This document shows, in pieces, positions 1 through 6,408 of a stretch of 9,603 nt of DNA. The stretch spans positions 1 through 9,603 of the forward strand of contig CAIXNQ010000118.1 of the NCBI GenBank assembly GCA_903920835.1, in the 5' to 3' direction. The notes beneath the pieces are model-generated. The model did no database searches and had not been told where the DNA came from. It was given only the letters and a program-made list of their open reading frames with translations. Origin of the DNA: an uncultured Bacteroidota bacterium (lineage in GTDB: Bacteria; Bacteroidota; Bacteroidia; Flavobacteriales; Flavobacteriaceae). A program made the translations under genes and the position numbers. Numbering within the stretch: position 1 is the first letter of the stretch; every line of letters starts with the position of its first letter.

Positions 1-237
1 ATCATTGACCTGACTTGTCACCAAATTAACAACCTCTCTTTCTTTGTTTGAAATCGAACTTTTGCGATTTTGCAAAGCCAAATAATCGGCAAGTGCAGTA
101 TCGTTGTGCGCATAATAGGCATATAGATTCGGAACAAAACCAATCATTTTGTGCAGGTTGTCAAAAATTGCTTGATTGTTTTCTGAAACTTGGTCTCTTG
201 TTGGAACACTAAAAGTTCCGTTTTCTGTAGAATTCAT
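1..237 (-). CDS. Carboxymuconolactone decarboxylase / AhpD-like family protein (3' end outside window)
   Basis: Reading leftward from an ATG at 237, 79 codons are open to the window edge, so only the N-terminal part is visible. The segment KMIGFVPNLYAYYAHNDTAL followed by the helix around KEREVVNLVTSQVN is typical of carboxymuconolactone decarboxylase-fold peroxidase-related proteins. In this family the redox-active CxxC usually follows directly after this helix, which would be just outside the window, so catalytic cysteines cannot be confirmed. The gene lies downstream of a Crp/Fnr-type regulator on the same strand with a 129-bp gap that holds a terminator-like hairpin. It is therefore probably transcribed separately; the best -7-like box (CATCTTTG, minus strand, 280-287) has one mismatch to TAnnTTTG. 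A role in peroxide or organic hydroperoxide reduction is inferred from the family only. Confidence 0.75.
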   Translation of the reverse strand, partial: MNSTENGTFSVPTRDQVSENNQAIFDNLHKMIGFVPNLYAYYAHNDTALADYLALQNRKSSISNKEREVVNLVTSQVND

Positions 238-349
238 CTTTTATTTTTTTTAAAAAATTATTTGTCATTATTGACTTTACAAAGATGCGGTGACGTAAGA
301 CCAAATTTCAATCAAATAGAGTATAAAATGAAATGAAACTAAACGAAGT

Positions 350-378
350 AAAAAAGTTAAACTAGATTAACTTTTTTT
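350..378 (-). terminator. Intrinsic terminator-like hairpin overlapping the regulator's stop codon
   Basis: An 11-bp perfect inverted repeat, AAAAAAGTTAA (350-360) and TTAACTTTTTT (367-377), is separated by six bases (ACTAGA). On the minus strand the second arm ends in a run of six T, as in an intrinsic terminator. The TAA stop of the regulator gene (369-367) is inside the first arm as transcribed. The stem is AT-rich, so it may be weak, and it could act on both strands. Confidence 0.5.
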
Positions 379-957
379 GTGAAGTCCAGCGTTTCTGAGC
401 TTTGACAAATATTGGGTGGTCATCCCGAGAAAAGAAGCCAAAGCATATTGAGGAACTCGAAATGCGATTTTAGGATATTTTTGTTCAAATTCTACAAACC
501 GTTCTTCGGCGGTTTTGGTCAAATTGCTAATTAATCTTCGTTGCATTCCAGCAAACGAACTTTCTGCCATGATTCTAAAAAAAGTTTCAAATTTATGATT
601 GCTTACTTTGAGTTTTTGCTCGCTTTCAAAATCAATTTGCAAAATAATACTATCCTCAATAGCCACAACAAACATCGTTGCAGGCAGCTGATTGATGTAA
701 CTACTATAATCTGAAATCCACCAATCTTCGATTGCAAACTGAATGGTGTGTTCTTCGCCAGCATCAGCAACTACATAAGCTCTAAAGGCGCCTTCGATAA
801 CATAATTTCTATATTTAGCGACAAAATCGGGTTGGATAATAAATTGTCTTTTCTTGATTTTAGTAACTTTAAAACAAGAAACAAACGCTTGAATCTCTTC
901 TTCAGTAAGCGAAACTCTCGACTTGACATGATTGATTAACGGTTGAAAATTGTCCAT
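367..957 (-). CDS. Crp/Fnr-family transcriptional regulator
   Basis: A 196-residue protein with the usual two-part layout. An N-terminal cyclic-nucleotide-binding-like beta-roll (about residues 20-115, including VIEGAFRAY and the stretch around EDWWISDYSSY) is followed by a dimerisation helix (about 120-155) and a C-terminal winged helix-turn-helix near residues 168-189 (VPQYALASFLGMTTQYLSKL). This short form is common in Bacteroidota. There is no cysteine cluster of the FNR type, so an iron-sulfur sensor is unlikely; the ligand is unknown. The ATG at 957 is preceded by a good -7 box at 978-985. The gene is divergent from uvrA and upstream of the AhpD-like gene, which is a plausible target, but no operator was identified. 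The stop codon sits within a hairpin. Confidence 0.88.
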   Translation of the reverse strand: MDNFQPLINHVKSRVSLTEEEIQAFVSCFKVTKIKKRQFIIQPDFVAKYRNYVIEGAFRAYVVADAGEEHTIQFAIEDWWISDYSSYINQLPATMFVVAIEDSIILQIDFESEQKLKVSNHKFETFFRIMAESSFAGMQRRLISNLTKTAEERFVEFEQKYPKIAFRVPQYALASFLGMTTQYLSKLRNAGLHKKS

Positions 958-977
958 GATTTTAAATTTGAAAACAT

Positions 978-985
978 CAAACCTA
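978..985 (-). promoter_or_regulatory. Candidate -7 box of the Crp/Fnr-like gene
   Basis: Minus-strand TAGGTTTG matches TAnnTTTG exactly and lies 20 bases upstream of the ATG at 957, giving a short leader. No convincing TTTG -33 element is seen at the usual 17-23 base distance, so this rests on the -7 match and position alone. Confidence 0.4.
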
Positions 986-1132
986 CAAATTATATTTATA
1001 AAATAGAGTAGTAATTTAAAATTAAAAACATCAATATTATTTAATTGTTCTCAAAAAGACATGTTTAAAAAATCGAAATTACCAAAAGCATTCAACCTTT
1101 AAAAAGCCTTTTAATCCTCCTCAATAATTGCT

Positions 1133-1140
1133 TACATTTG
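1133..1140 (+). promoter_or_regulatory. Candidate -7 box of uvrA
   Basis: TACATTTG matches the Bacteroidota -7 consensus TAnnTTTG exactly, 19 bases before the uvrA ATG. The expected -33 TTTG is not clear in the upstream 17-23 base range. No LexA-like palindrome was recognised, so SOS control cannot be supported from the sequence. Confidence 0.5.
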
Positions 1141-1159
1141 CTGAAATTCTAATTCGATT

Positions 1160-3949
1160 ATGATTCCCAAAGATATTTCTAAGCTTGAACCAAAGAAAAA
1201 CATAATAATTAAAGGTGCTCAAATTCATAATTTAAAAAACCTCGATGTAGCAATTCCTAGAAACAAATTGGTCGTTTTGACAGGACTTTCGGGCTCTGGA
1301 AAATCGAGTTTGGCTTTTGATACTTTATATGCCGAAGGTCAGCGTCGTTATGTAGAGAGTTTGTCTTCGTATGCGCGCCAATTTTTGGGTCGTTTAGACA
1401 AACCAAAAGTGGAATACATCAAAGGAATTGCGCCTGCAATCGCCATCGAGCAAAAAGTAAACACCACCAACGCCCGTTCGACAGTAGGTACATCGACCGA
1501 AATTTATGATTATCTAAAACTTTTATTTGCTAGAATTGGCAAAACGTTTTCTCCAGTTTCGGGTCAAGAAGTTAAAAAAAATACGGTTACCGATGTTGTT
1601 AATCAAGTCAAAACTCTTAAACTTGACAGTAAATGGTTACTACTTGCTCCAATTTTCCTTGAAAAAGGACGAAAAATAGAAGACAAACTCAACGTTTTAT
1701 TGCAACAAGGTTTTGCCCGAATATTAGTCAACAACGATATTATCAGGCTTGATGAATTGAAAGATTATAAATTCGGAAAAAAAGAAATCCTTCTTGTTGT
1801 CGATAGAATTGTTGTCAAAGACGAAGAAGAATTTTATAACCGACTGTCAGATGCGGTTCAGACGGCTTTTTATGAAGGCAAAGGAATTTGCTATCTTCAA
1901 GAAAACAATAGCGCCAATAGACTTACTTTTAGCAATAATTTCGAGCTCGACGGTATGTCGTTTCTTGAGCCCAATGTTCATCTTTTTAGCTTCAACAATC
2001 CTTATGGCGCTTGCCCAGTTTGCGAAGGTTTCGGAAATATTATCGGAATTGACGAAGAACTCGTTATTCCAAATACGAGCTTGTCTGTTTTTGAAAATGC
2101 CATTGTTCCTTGGAAAGGCGAAAGTATGGGTTGGTATCGTGACGAACTGGTGAAACATGCCTACAAATTTGATTTCCCGATTCACAAACCTTATTTTGAA
2201 TTGACCGCAGCCCAAAAAGAATTGATTTGGACAGGAAATACTTATTTCATTGGATTGCATTCTTTTTTTAAAGAACTCGAAGAAAAAAATTATAAGATTC
2301 AGAATCGTGTCATGCTTTCGCGTTATCGTGGCAAAACCAAATGTCATTCTTGCAAAGGCATAAGGTTGAGAATTGAAGCTTCTTATGTTAAAATCAATCA
2401 AAAAACAATTTCAGATTTGGTTGATTTGCCAATCAAAAATCTTATACCGTTTTTCAAGAATTTAGAATTGTCTGAATTTGACATCAAAGTTGCCAAAAGA
2501 CTATTGATAGAAATCAACAACCGTCTAACGTTCTTGAGCGAAGTTGGATTAGATTATTTAACACTCAACAGAAATTCGGCATCGCTCTCTGGTGGCGAAT
2601 CTCAACGTATTAATTTAGCAACTTCTCTAGGCAGTAGTCTTGTTGGATCTATGTATATTCTTGACGAACCAAGCATTGGTCTGCATCCAAAAGACACCGA
2701 AAAACTAATCATTGTTTTGACCTCACTTCGCGATTTAGGAAACACCGTAATTGTGGTAGAACACGACGAAGATATTATGAAAGCCGCCGATATGATTATC
2801 GACATTGGTCCCGAAGCTGGAACTTTTGGTGGCGAACTGGTCGCACAAGGAACGTTTGATGAAATTCTAAAAGCGGATTCTTTAACAGCGCAATATTTGA
2901 ATGGAAAAATGGAGATTACAGTGCCTAAAACCAGAAGAAAATGGGCGAATTATGTTGAGATTTTGGGTGCAAGAGAAAATAATCTTCAAAATATTACTGT
3001 CAAGTTCCCGCTAGATGTGCTCACGGTCATTACGGGCGTTTCGGGTTCAGGAAAGAGTACTCTGGTTAAAAAAATACTCTTTCCTGCCATTCAAAAAAAA
3101 CTAGAAGGCGTTAGCGAAAAAGCTGGACAATTCTCAGATTTGCAAGGCTATTATCACAAAATTCAGCATATTGAATATGTCGATCAAAACCCTATCGGTC
3201 GAAGTTCTCGCTCCAATCCAGTGACTTATATTAAAGCGTATGATGATATTCGGGAATTGTATGCCAAAGAAAAATTATCGAAAATCAGGGGCTATCAAGC
3301 CAAACATTTTTCCTTTAACGTTGATGCTGGTCGTTGCGAAACCTGCAAAGGCGAAGGCAGCATTAATGTTGAAATGGTTTTTATGGCCGACGTTTCGTTG
3401 CCATGTGAAACTTGTAGCGGGAAACGATTTCAGAAAGAAGTGCTCGAAGTGCAGTTCGAAGGTAAAAACATTTATGACCTGTTGACCATGACGGTTGACG
3501 ATGCACTTTCATTTTTTAAAGCAAACAATCAAACTAAAATCATTCAAAAACTACAACCGCTTCAAGACGTTGGTTTAGGATATGTTCAGTTGGGGCAATC
3601 GTCGTCAACGCTTTCGGGTGGAGAAGCGCAAAGAATAAAACTCGCCTCTTTTTTAGTGAAAGGAACAACCAAAGACAAAGCTCTTTTTGTTTTTGACGAA
3701 CCCACCACCGGATTGCATTTTCATGACATCAAAAAACTACTCGCTTCTTTTGATGCATTGCTCGATAAAGGACATTCGATTATAGTTATTGAACATAATT
3801 TAGACCTTATTAAATGCGCCGACTGGGTGATTGACCTTGGTCCCGAAGGTGGCGAAAACGGCGGACAACTTCTCGCTGTAGGCACTCCCGAAGAAGTTGC
3901 GAAAAATAAAAAATCAATTACGGGAAGTTTTTTGAGTTTAAAGTTGTGA
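1160..3949 (+). CDS. uvrA: Excinuclease ABC subunit A (UvrA)
   Basis: A 929-residue cytoplasmic tandem ABC ATPase that, with UvrB, scans DNA for lesions in nucleotide excision repair. Length and domain order match class I UvrA (E. coli about 940). Visible motifs: Walker A 1 GLSGSGKS (42-49); the UvrB-binding/insertion region (about 130-290); signature 1 LSGGESQR (476-483); Walker B 1 ILDEP (D502-E503); Walker A 2 GVSGSGKS (626-633); signature 2 LSGGEAQR (818-825); Walker B 2 FDEPTTGLH (D846-E847). The C-terminal zinc module is complete: C726, C729, C749, C752 with a 19-residue insert. A CxxC is seen at 395/398. The first zinc module keeps only C285/C288; the other expected CxxC pair is absent (FELDGM near 261-266). 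The ATG at 1160 leaves about 14 residues before the conserved start of the first ABC domain and fits the -7 box at 1133. It stands alone, divergent from the regulator. Confidence 0.97.
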   Translation: MIPKDISKLEPKKNIIIKGAQIHNLKNLDVAIPRNKLVVLTGLSGSGKSSLAFDTLYAEGQRRYVESLSSYARQFLGRLDKPKVEYIKGIAPAIAIEQKVNTTNARSTVGTSTEIYDYLKLLFARIGKTFSPVSGQEVKKNTVTDVVNQVKTLKLDSKWLLLAPIFLEKGRKIEDKLNVLLQQGFARILVNNDIIRLDELKDYKFGKKEILLVVDRIVVKDEEEFYNRLSDAVQTAFYEGKGICYLQENNSANRLTFSNNFELDGMSFLEPNVHLFSFNNPYGACPVCEGFGNIIGIDEELVIPNTSLSVFENAIVPWKGESMGWYRDELVKHAYKFDFPIHKPYFELTAAQKELIWTGNTYFIGLHSFFKELEEKNYKIQNRVMLSRYRGKTKCHSCKGIRLRIEASYVKINQKTISDLVDLPIKNLIPFFKNLELSEFDIKVAKRLLIEINNRLTFLSEVGLDYLTLNRNSASLSGGESQRINLATSLGSSLVGSMYILDEPSIGLHPKDTEKLIIVLTSLRDLGNTVIVVEHDEDIMKAADMIIDIGPEAGTFGGELVAQGTFDEILKADSLTAQYLNGKMEITVPKTRRKWANYVEILGARENNLQNITVKFPLDVLTVITGVSGSGKSTLVKKILFPAIQKKLEGVSEKAGQFSDLQGYYHKIQHIEYVDQNPIGRSSRSNPVTYIKAYDDIRELYAKEKLSKIRGYQAKHFSFNVDAGRCETCKGEGSINVEMVFMADVSLPCETCSGKRFQKEVLEVQFEGKNIYDLLTMTVDDALSFFKANNQTKIIQKLQPLQDVGLGYVQLGQSSSTLSGGEAQRIKLASFLVKGTTKDKALFVFDEPTTGLHFHDIKKLLASFDALLDKGHSIIVIEHNLDLIKCADWVIDLGPEGGENGGQLLAVGTPEEVAKNKKSITGSFLSLKL

Positions 3950-4192
3950 TTTTAAATTAGTAAGTTTCAAAATTCAATTTGAAGATAGTTTTCGGTTAAT
4001 TGCTGTTGACATTTTAAGTTCTTATCAAATCTTTAATTTGTAGTTAAAGTATTGTTAGAAGAGTATTGTTTTAATATTACTAAAAACTACTTTATTGATG
4101 AAAAAAATTCTATCAATATAATTAATCGACATATTTTATTGTTACTGCATATCGATAGCCAAGTGCAGTAAGTAATTACTCAATTTTAAAAT
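3950..4192. other. AT-rich gene-free stretch between uvrA and the tandem repeats
   Basis: About 240 bases with no credible reading frame and no RNA gene recognised. No intrinsic terminator with a GC stem follows uvrA. The only structure noted is the inverted repeat and palindromes near its right end (4142-4180), listed separately. Confidence 0.6.
4142..4171. repeat. 8-bp inverted repeat next to the tandem array
   Basis: TTACTGCA (4142-4149) and TGCAGTAA (4164-4171) are perfect inverted arms around a 14-base spacer. The spacer starts with the palindrome TATCGATA (4150-4157), and a further palindrome AGTAATTACT follows at 4171-4180. No T-run follows, so it does not look like a terminator. It may mark the left edge of the accessory block or be a binding site; function unknown. 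Confidence 0.4.
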
Positions 4193-4200
4193 TTGCAGTC

Positions 4201-4410
4201 GGAATCACTCAGGCTGCTGCCGGAATCGCTCAGGCTGCTGCCGGAATCGCTCAGGCTGCTGTCGGAATCACTCAGGCTACTGCCCGAATCACTCAGGCTG
4301 CTGCCGGAATCGCTCAGGCTGCTGTCGGAATCACTCAGGCTACTGCCCGAATCACTCAGGCTACTGCCCGAATCGCTCAGGCTACTGCCGGAATCGCTCA
4401 GACAAGTGCT
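4201..4410 (+). repeat. Tandem array of ten 21-bp repeats
   Basis: Ten adjacent 21-base units beginning GGAATCRCTCAGGCT (units start at 4201, 4222, 4243, 4264, 4285, 4306, 4327, 4348, 4369, 4390). The first nine differ at only four positions: G/C at 1, A/G at 7, G/A at 16, C/T at 20. The tenth is degenerate after base 12. Units 3-5 and 6-8 are almost identical, suggesting a 63-bp duplication inside the array. It is more GC-rich than its surroundings. Two plus-strand frames run through it: one encodes ESLRLLP heptads (only a TTG at 4193 just after a TAA as start, open to 4477), the other GIAQAAA heptads (no start codon). Without a credible start I do not call a gene. It behaves like a VNTR. 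Confidence 0.9.
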
Positions 4411-4451
4411 AGGTGGTGCGTCTTTTGTTGAAAAACATTTAGGGGAGAAAC

Positions 4452-4808
4452 ATGGAGGGTGTTTTGGTGAACATTAAATCGGTGAGGCAAATTGTAGATG
4501 CGAACACGGGTTTGTTGAGTTCAAAAGGGATGTAGGCTTCGTTTCCTGATTTTTTGAATAGTAAGTTTGCGGATTTAACGACGTTGAGCAATCAACAGAA
4601 TAAGATTATGAAGGACAGAAAATTGCTTACGGAGGACAATCAAGGAAGTTATGAGGCTTTGAAAGGTTTTATTTCGAGTGTTTGTGGTGTGGGCAAGACG
4701 GTTTATGAGGGCAAGAAAAAGGCTGATGAGTATAATGTTAGAAAGTTATTGATGAAGATGCACTCGTCTGGCGGCGGCGGCGATGATGAAAATAATAGTC
4801 CGGCATAG
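4452..4808 (+). pseudogene. Small unknown gene interrupted by an in-frame TAG
   Basis: From the ATG at 4452 the frame runs 27 codons (MEGVLVNIKSVRQIVDANTG and on) to a TAG at 4533-4535, then stays open in the same frame for 90 more codons (ASFPDFLNSKFADLTTLSNQ and on) to a TAG at 4806, directly before a strong terminator. Codon choice looks similar on both sides, so I infer one ancestral protein of about 118 residues broken by a nonsense change. The remaining part could still be translated from TTG at 4554 (84 residues) or ATG at 4608 (66 residues). The C-terminus is low-complexity (SSGGGGDDENN). A lysine-rich middle (YEGKKKADEYNVRKLLMKMH) suggests a small cytoplasmic helical protein. I do not recognise the family. 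An alternative is a real short gene starting after 4550. Confidence 0.5.
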
Positions 4809-4813
4809 TATTG

Positions 4814-4839
4814 AAAATCCGCTGAAAGGCGGATTTTTT
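4814..4839 (+). terminator. Rho-independent terminator
   Basis: Stem AAAATCCGC (4814-4822) and GCGGATTTT (4829-4837), nine perfect base pairs with a six-base loop TGAAAG. The T-run (4834-4839) continues beyond the stem. It starts six bases after the stop of the interrupted small gene, which supports that frame having been a transcribed gene. Confidence 0.85.
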
Positions 4840-4868
4840 GTTGGGGGGTGGTTTATAGAATATTTTTA

Positions 4869-4876
4869 TATATTTG
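4869..4876 (+). promoter_or_regulatory. Candidate -7 box upstream of the secreted-protein gene
   Basis: TATATTTG matches TAnnTTTG exactly but lies about 130 bases before the start at 5007 and left of the cassette-like boundary at 4959. The nearest TTG/TTTG elements (4837-4843) are 25-28 bases upstream, a little too far. If used, transcription would enter the unit from outside, as for promoterless cassettes. Confidence 0.3.
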
Positions 4877-4958
4877 AAAAATAAATAATGCGATACAAAA
4901 CATGCGTATAACATACCGATTTGAAAAAAAAGTGGTGGTTTTATGCGTGTGTAAGGTG

Positions 4959-4977
4959 GTTAGCGGCAATTTTGCCG
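4959..4977. repeat. Left inverted-repeat arm and small hairpin of the cassette-like unit
   Basis: GTTAGCGGCAATTTT (4959-4973) is the inverted partner, 13 of 15 bases, of AAAACTACCGCTAAC at 6177-6191 on the far side of the secreted-protein gene. The left arm overlaps a 14-base hairpin, CGGCAA-TT-TTGCCG (4964-4977). The gene starts 33 bases after the arm. Confidence 0.65.
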
Positions 4978-5006
4978 AAACCCGACAAAAAGACAATTGA
5001 AAAAAA

Positions 5007-6176
5007 ATGACAATGAAATTTATTTACACTTTGACACTAGTTTTTGTGACATTTTTATTAAATGCACAAACAAATCCTTTGCGAATTAACCCAAATATTG
5101 TCTTACCAAAAGACAGTATTGAAAGCAAAACTTTAACAAATTCACTTAACGAGTTTTTGCTTTCGGCACAGAAACTAAACGAAGAGAACAAGTTTGTTTT
5201 TGAAAGCGAAAAAATTGAGACATTTATTCAACTTGACGAAATTAACGGAATAGAAAAAAGTGGAAAATATAAAGACGACTTCTTCTACAAACCATATTTG
5301 ACAAATGTTGTATTGCTGAAAGACAAAAACTATCTGATCCAAGTTTCATACATTGGAACAAATGAAAATGTTGCTATGTTGAGAGCAAGTTTTGAGTTTA
5401 TTGCTCATAAATCTAATAATTCATTTGCTTTTTCTTCGCCACTTTTAAGAAATACCAAGAATTGGAAAGTTGAAAAAATAGGAAACAATATTTTTCATTT
5501 CCAAAATTCAATAAACAAAGAAAAAGTAAAAGAGTTTAATAAATTGACTTCTTCATTTGACTTAAAACTAAAAGCAACAAATAAAATTACCGACTATTAT
5601 TGTACTGACAATATTTTTGAAATGCAAAAATTAATAGGTGTTGATTATAAATCTGATTACAATGGAAGAAGTGAAAGTGTTTGGAGTACATCACTTGGAG
5701 ACAGAAAACTAATTGTATTTGGCAATAACAATTCGAGCTTTAACGAATTTGACCCTCACGATTTGTTTCATAGCAGATTAAGCTTGGTAATTCCAAGAAG
5801 TAAAGTAAACAAACCTGTGGATGAAGGTTGTGCATACTTATACGGTGGAAGTTGGGGTTTTACTTGGAAAGAAATATTCAAAGCATTTAAAGAGCAAATT
5901 GCAAGTAATAAAAACACAGATTGGTTGGAAATAAAGGAGTCAACTATTTCATTTAAGACAGGAAATTTTCAAAATCCAGCTGATTATATAGTAAATGCCC
6001 TGTTGGTAAAAAAGATTGAAAAAGAAAAAGGTTTTGCTGGAGTTTGGGAACTTTTGAATGTTGGACCATTTGAAAAAGGAAATGAAAAATATTACCAAAC
6101 GCTTGAAAAAATTACAGGAATTACAAAGACAAACTACAACGACAAAATTTGGGAATTAATAAACAACGAAAAATGA
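5007..6176 (+). CDS. Secreted protein of unknown function with HDLFH...E motif
   Basis: A 389-residue protein with a clear N-terminal signal peptide (hydrophobic LTLVFVTFLLNAQ, likely cut near residue 21), so it is exported to the periplasm or beyond. A second ATG at 5013 would only remove two residues. No family is recognised with certainty. The C-terminal half has H251-D-L-F-H255 followed by E273 in VDEGCAYLYGGSWGFTW, and later FKTGNFQNPADYIVNALLVK and a tail resembling helical repeats. The HxxxH plus downstream Glu spacing recalls gluzincin-like peptidases (peptidase MA-like), but the first motif Glu is Asp, so it may be inactive or something else. Lysine- and asparagine-rich, AT-rich codons differ from uvrA. 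It is alone between inverted repeats, suggesting acquisition as a single-gene unit. Confidence 0.8.
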   Translation: MTMKFIYTLTLVFVTFLLNAQTNPLRINPNIVLPKDSIESKTLTNSLNEFLLSAQKLNEENKFVFESEKIETFIQLDEINGIEKSGKYKDDFFYKPYLTNVVLLKDKNYLIQVSYIGTNENVAMLRASFEFIAHKSNNSFAFSSPLLRNTKNWKVEKIGNNIFHFQNSINKEKVKEFNKLTSSFDLKLKATNKITDYYCTDNIFEMQKLIGVDYKSDYNGRSESVWSTSLGDRKLIVFGNNNSSFNEFDPHDLFHSRLSLVIPRSKVNKPVDEGCAYLYGGSWGFTWKEIFKAFKEQIASNKNTDWLEIKESTISFKTGNFQNPADYIVNALLVKKIEKEKGFAGVWELLNVGPFEKGNEKYYQTLEKITGITKTNYNDKIWELINNEK

Positions 6177-6232
6177 AAAACTACCGCTAACAGCTAGGGT
6201 TTCTTTGCGTGCGCAGCACAGCAATGAAACCC
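6177..6232. repeat. Right inverted-repeat arm plus strong 36-base imperfect hairpin
   Basis: The arm AAAACTACCGCTAAC (6177-6191) starts right after the stop codon region of the secreted-protein gene. The hairpin at 6197-6232 has stems GGGTTTC/GAAACCC, TTGC/GCAA and GTGC/GCAC (15 base pairs), a T-T mismatch, one bulged A and a three-base loop GCA. Flanking AACA (6189-6192) and TGTT (6234-6237) can pair outside an asymmetric loop. There is no T-run after it, so it is not a standard terminator; the layout recalls an attC recombination site. Confidence 0.7.
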
Positions 6233-6298
6233 GTGTTGAATCTTCATTTCAAGTCAGCTTTAACTAAAAAACCAACTACTCTTGAATAAACTTTTTGA
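6227..6298. repeat. Left copy of a 72-bp direct repeat: diverged gmk 3' end
   Basis: Aligns without gaps to 7271-7342, offset 1044 bases, with 65 of 72 positions identical including a 24-base perfect block. The right copy contains the last codons of gmk and its downstream flank. On the minus strand the left copy reads ...KKFIQE-stop where gmk reads ...VKEFIQA-stop, so a diverged gmk tail was duplicated or brought in. No further gmk sequence is recognised upstream: an in-frame TGA precedes the tail. Confidence 0.85.
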
Positions 6299-6308
6299 TA
6301 ACGATTTT

Positions 6309-6325
6309 AGTTCAAAGATTGAACT
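6309..6325. promoter_or_regulatory. Inverted repeat upstream of the Fic operon promoter
   Basis: AGTTCAA-AGA-TTGAACT is a perfect 7-bp inverted repeat with a three-base centre, 53 bases before the -7 box. It could be an operator or simply part of the junction after the gmk-tail copy. No DNA-binding domain is evident in the antitoxin, so its user is unknown. Confidence 0.3.
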
Positions 6326-6351
6326 TTGCTAAAAGGTATAATATGAGTTAG

Positions 6352-6386
6352 TTTGTAATTTGAGTTAAAGAAAATACTTATATTTG
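6352..6386 (+). promoter_or_regulatory. Promoter of the Fic operon
   Basis: TATATTTG at 6379-6386 matches TAnnTTTG exactly. A TTTG at 6352-6355 lies 23 bases upstream, within the spacing reported for Flavobacterium promoters; a second TTTG at 6359-6362 is 16 bases away. The antitoxin ATG at 6409 follows after a short leader, so the operon carries its own promoter within the inserted unit. Confidence 0.6.
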
Positions 6387-6408
6387 TTTTTTAAACCATC
6401 ATATAGAA

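Larger units (their letters stand above)
4960..6235 (+). mobile_element. Possible integron-like gene cassette (no integrase in window)
   Basis: The unit holds one gene, in one orientation, and its ends have the logic of an integron cassette. It begins G^TTAGCGG, carries CCGCTAACA near its right end (6184-6192), then a strong imperfect hairpin (6197-6232), and ends ...CCGTG^TT. If the two G^TT points (4959/4960 and 6235/6236) were joined in a circle, the junction would read TGTTAGCGG, a perfect 9-base complement of CCGCTAACA, rebuilding an attC-like fold with unpaired spacer and extrahelical bases. The boxes do not fit the canonical RYYYAAC/GTTRRRY consensus and the spacers are unequal (about 5 and 2 bases). 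No integrase is seen. The mobile-cassette reading is inference. Confidence 0.4.

Noticed and set aside
748..939. Plus-strand 63-codon frame opposite the Crp/Fnr-like gene
   Set aside because: Shadow of the regulator gene; no promoter or family resemblance.
1794..2401. Open frames inside uvrA on both strands
   Set aside because: They overlap the conserved uvrA coding sequence in other frames and have no independent support.
4201..4410. CRISPR array
   Set aside because: Units are contiguous 21-mers with no spacers, and no cas genes are present.
4193..4477. Protein-coding gene of ESLRLLP heptads
   Set aside because: Only start is a TTG directly after an in-frame TAA, with no promoter-like box at a suitable distance; kept as a finding, not called as a CDS.
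4903..4966. A second attC-like site left of the cassette-like unit
   Set aside because: AAC at 4908-4913 and GTT at 4959 could pair, but the intervening sequence shows no convincing hairpin.
6197..6232. Rho-independent terminator after the secreted-protein gene
   Set aside because: The stem is strong but is followed by GTGTTGAATC, not a T-run.
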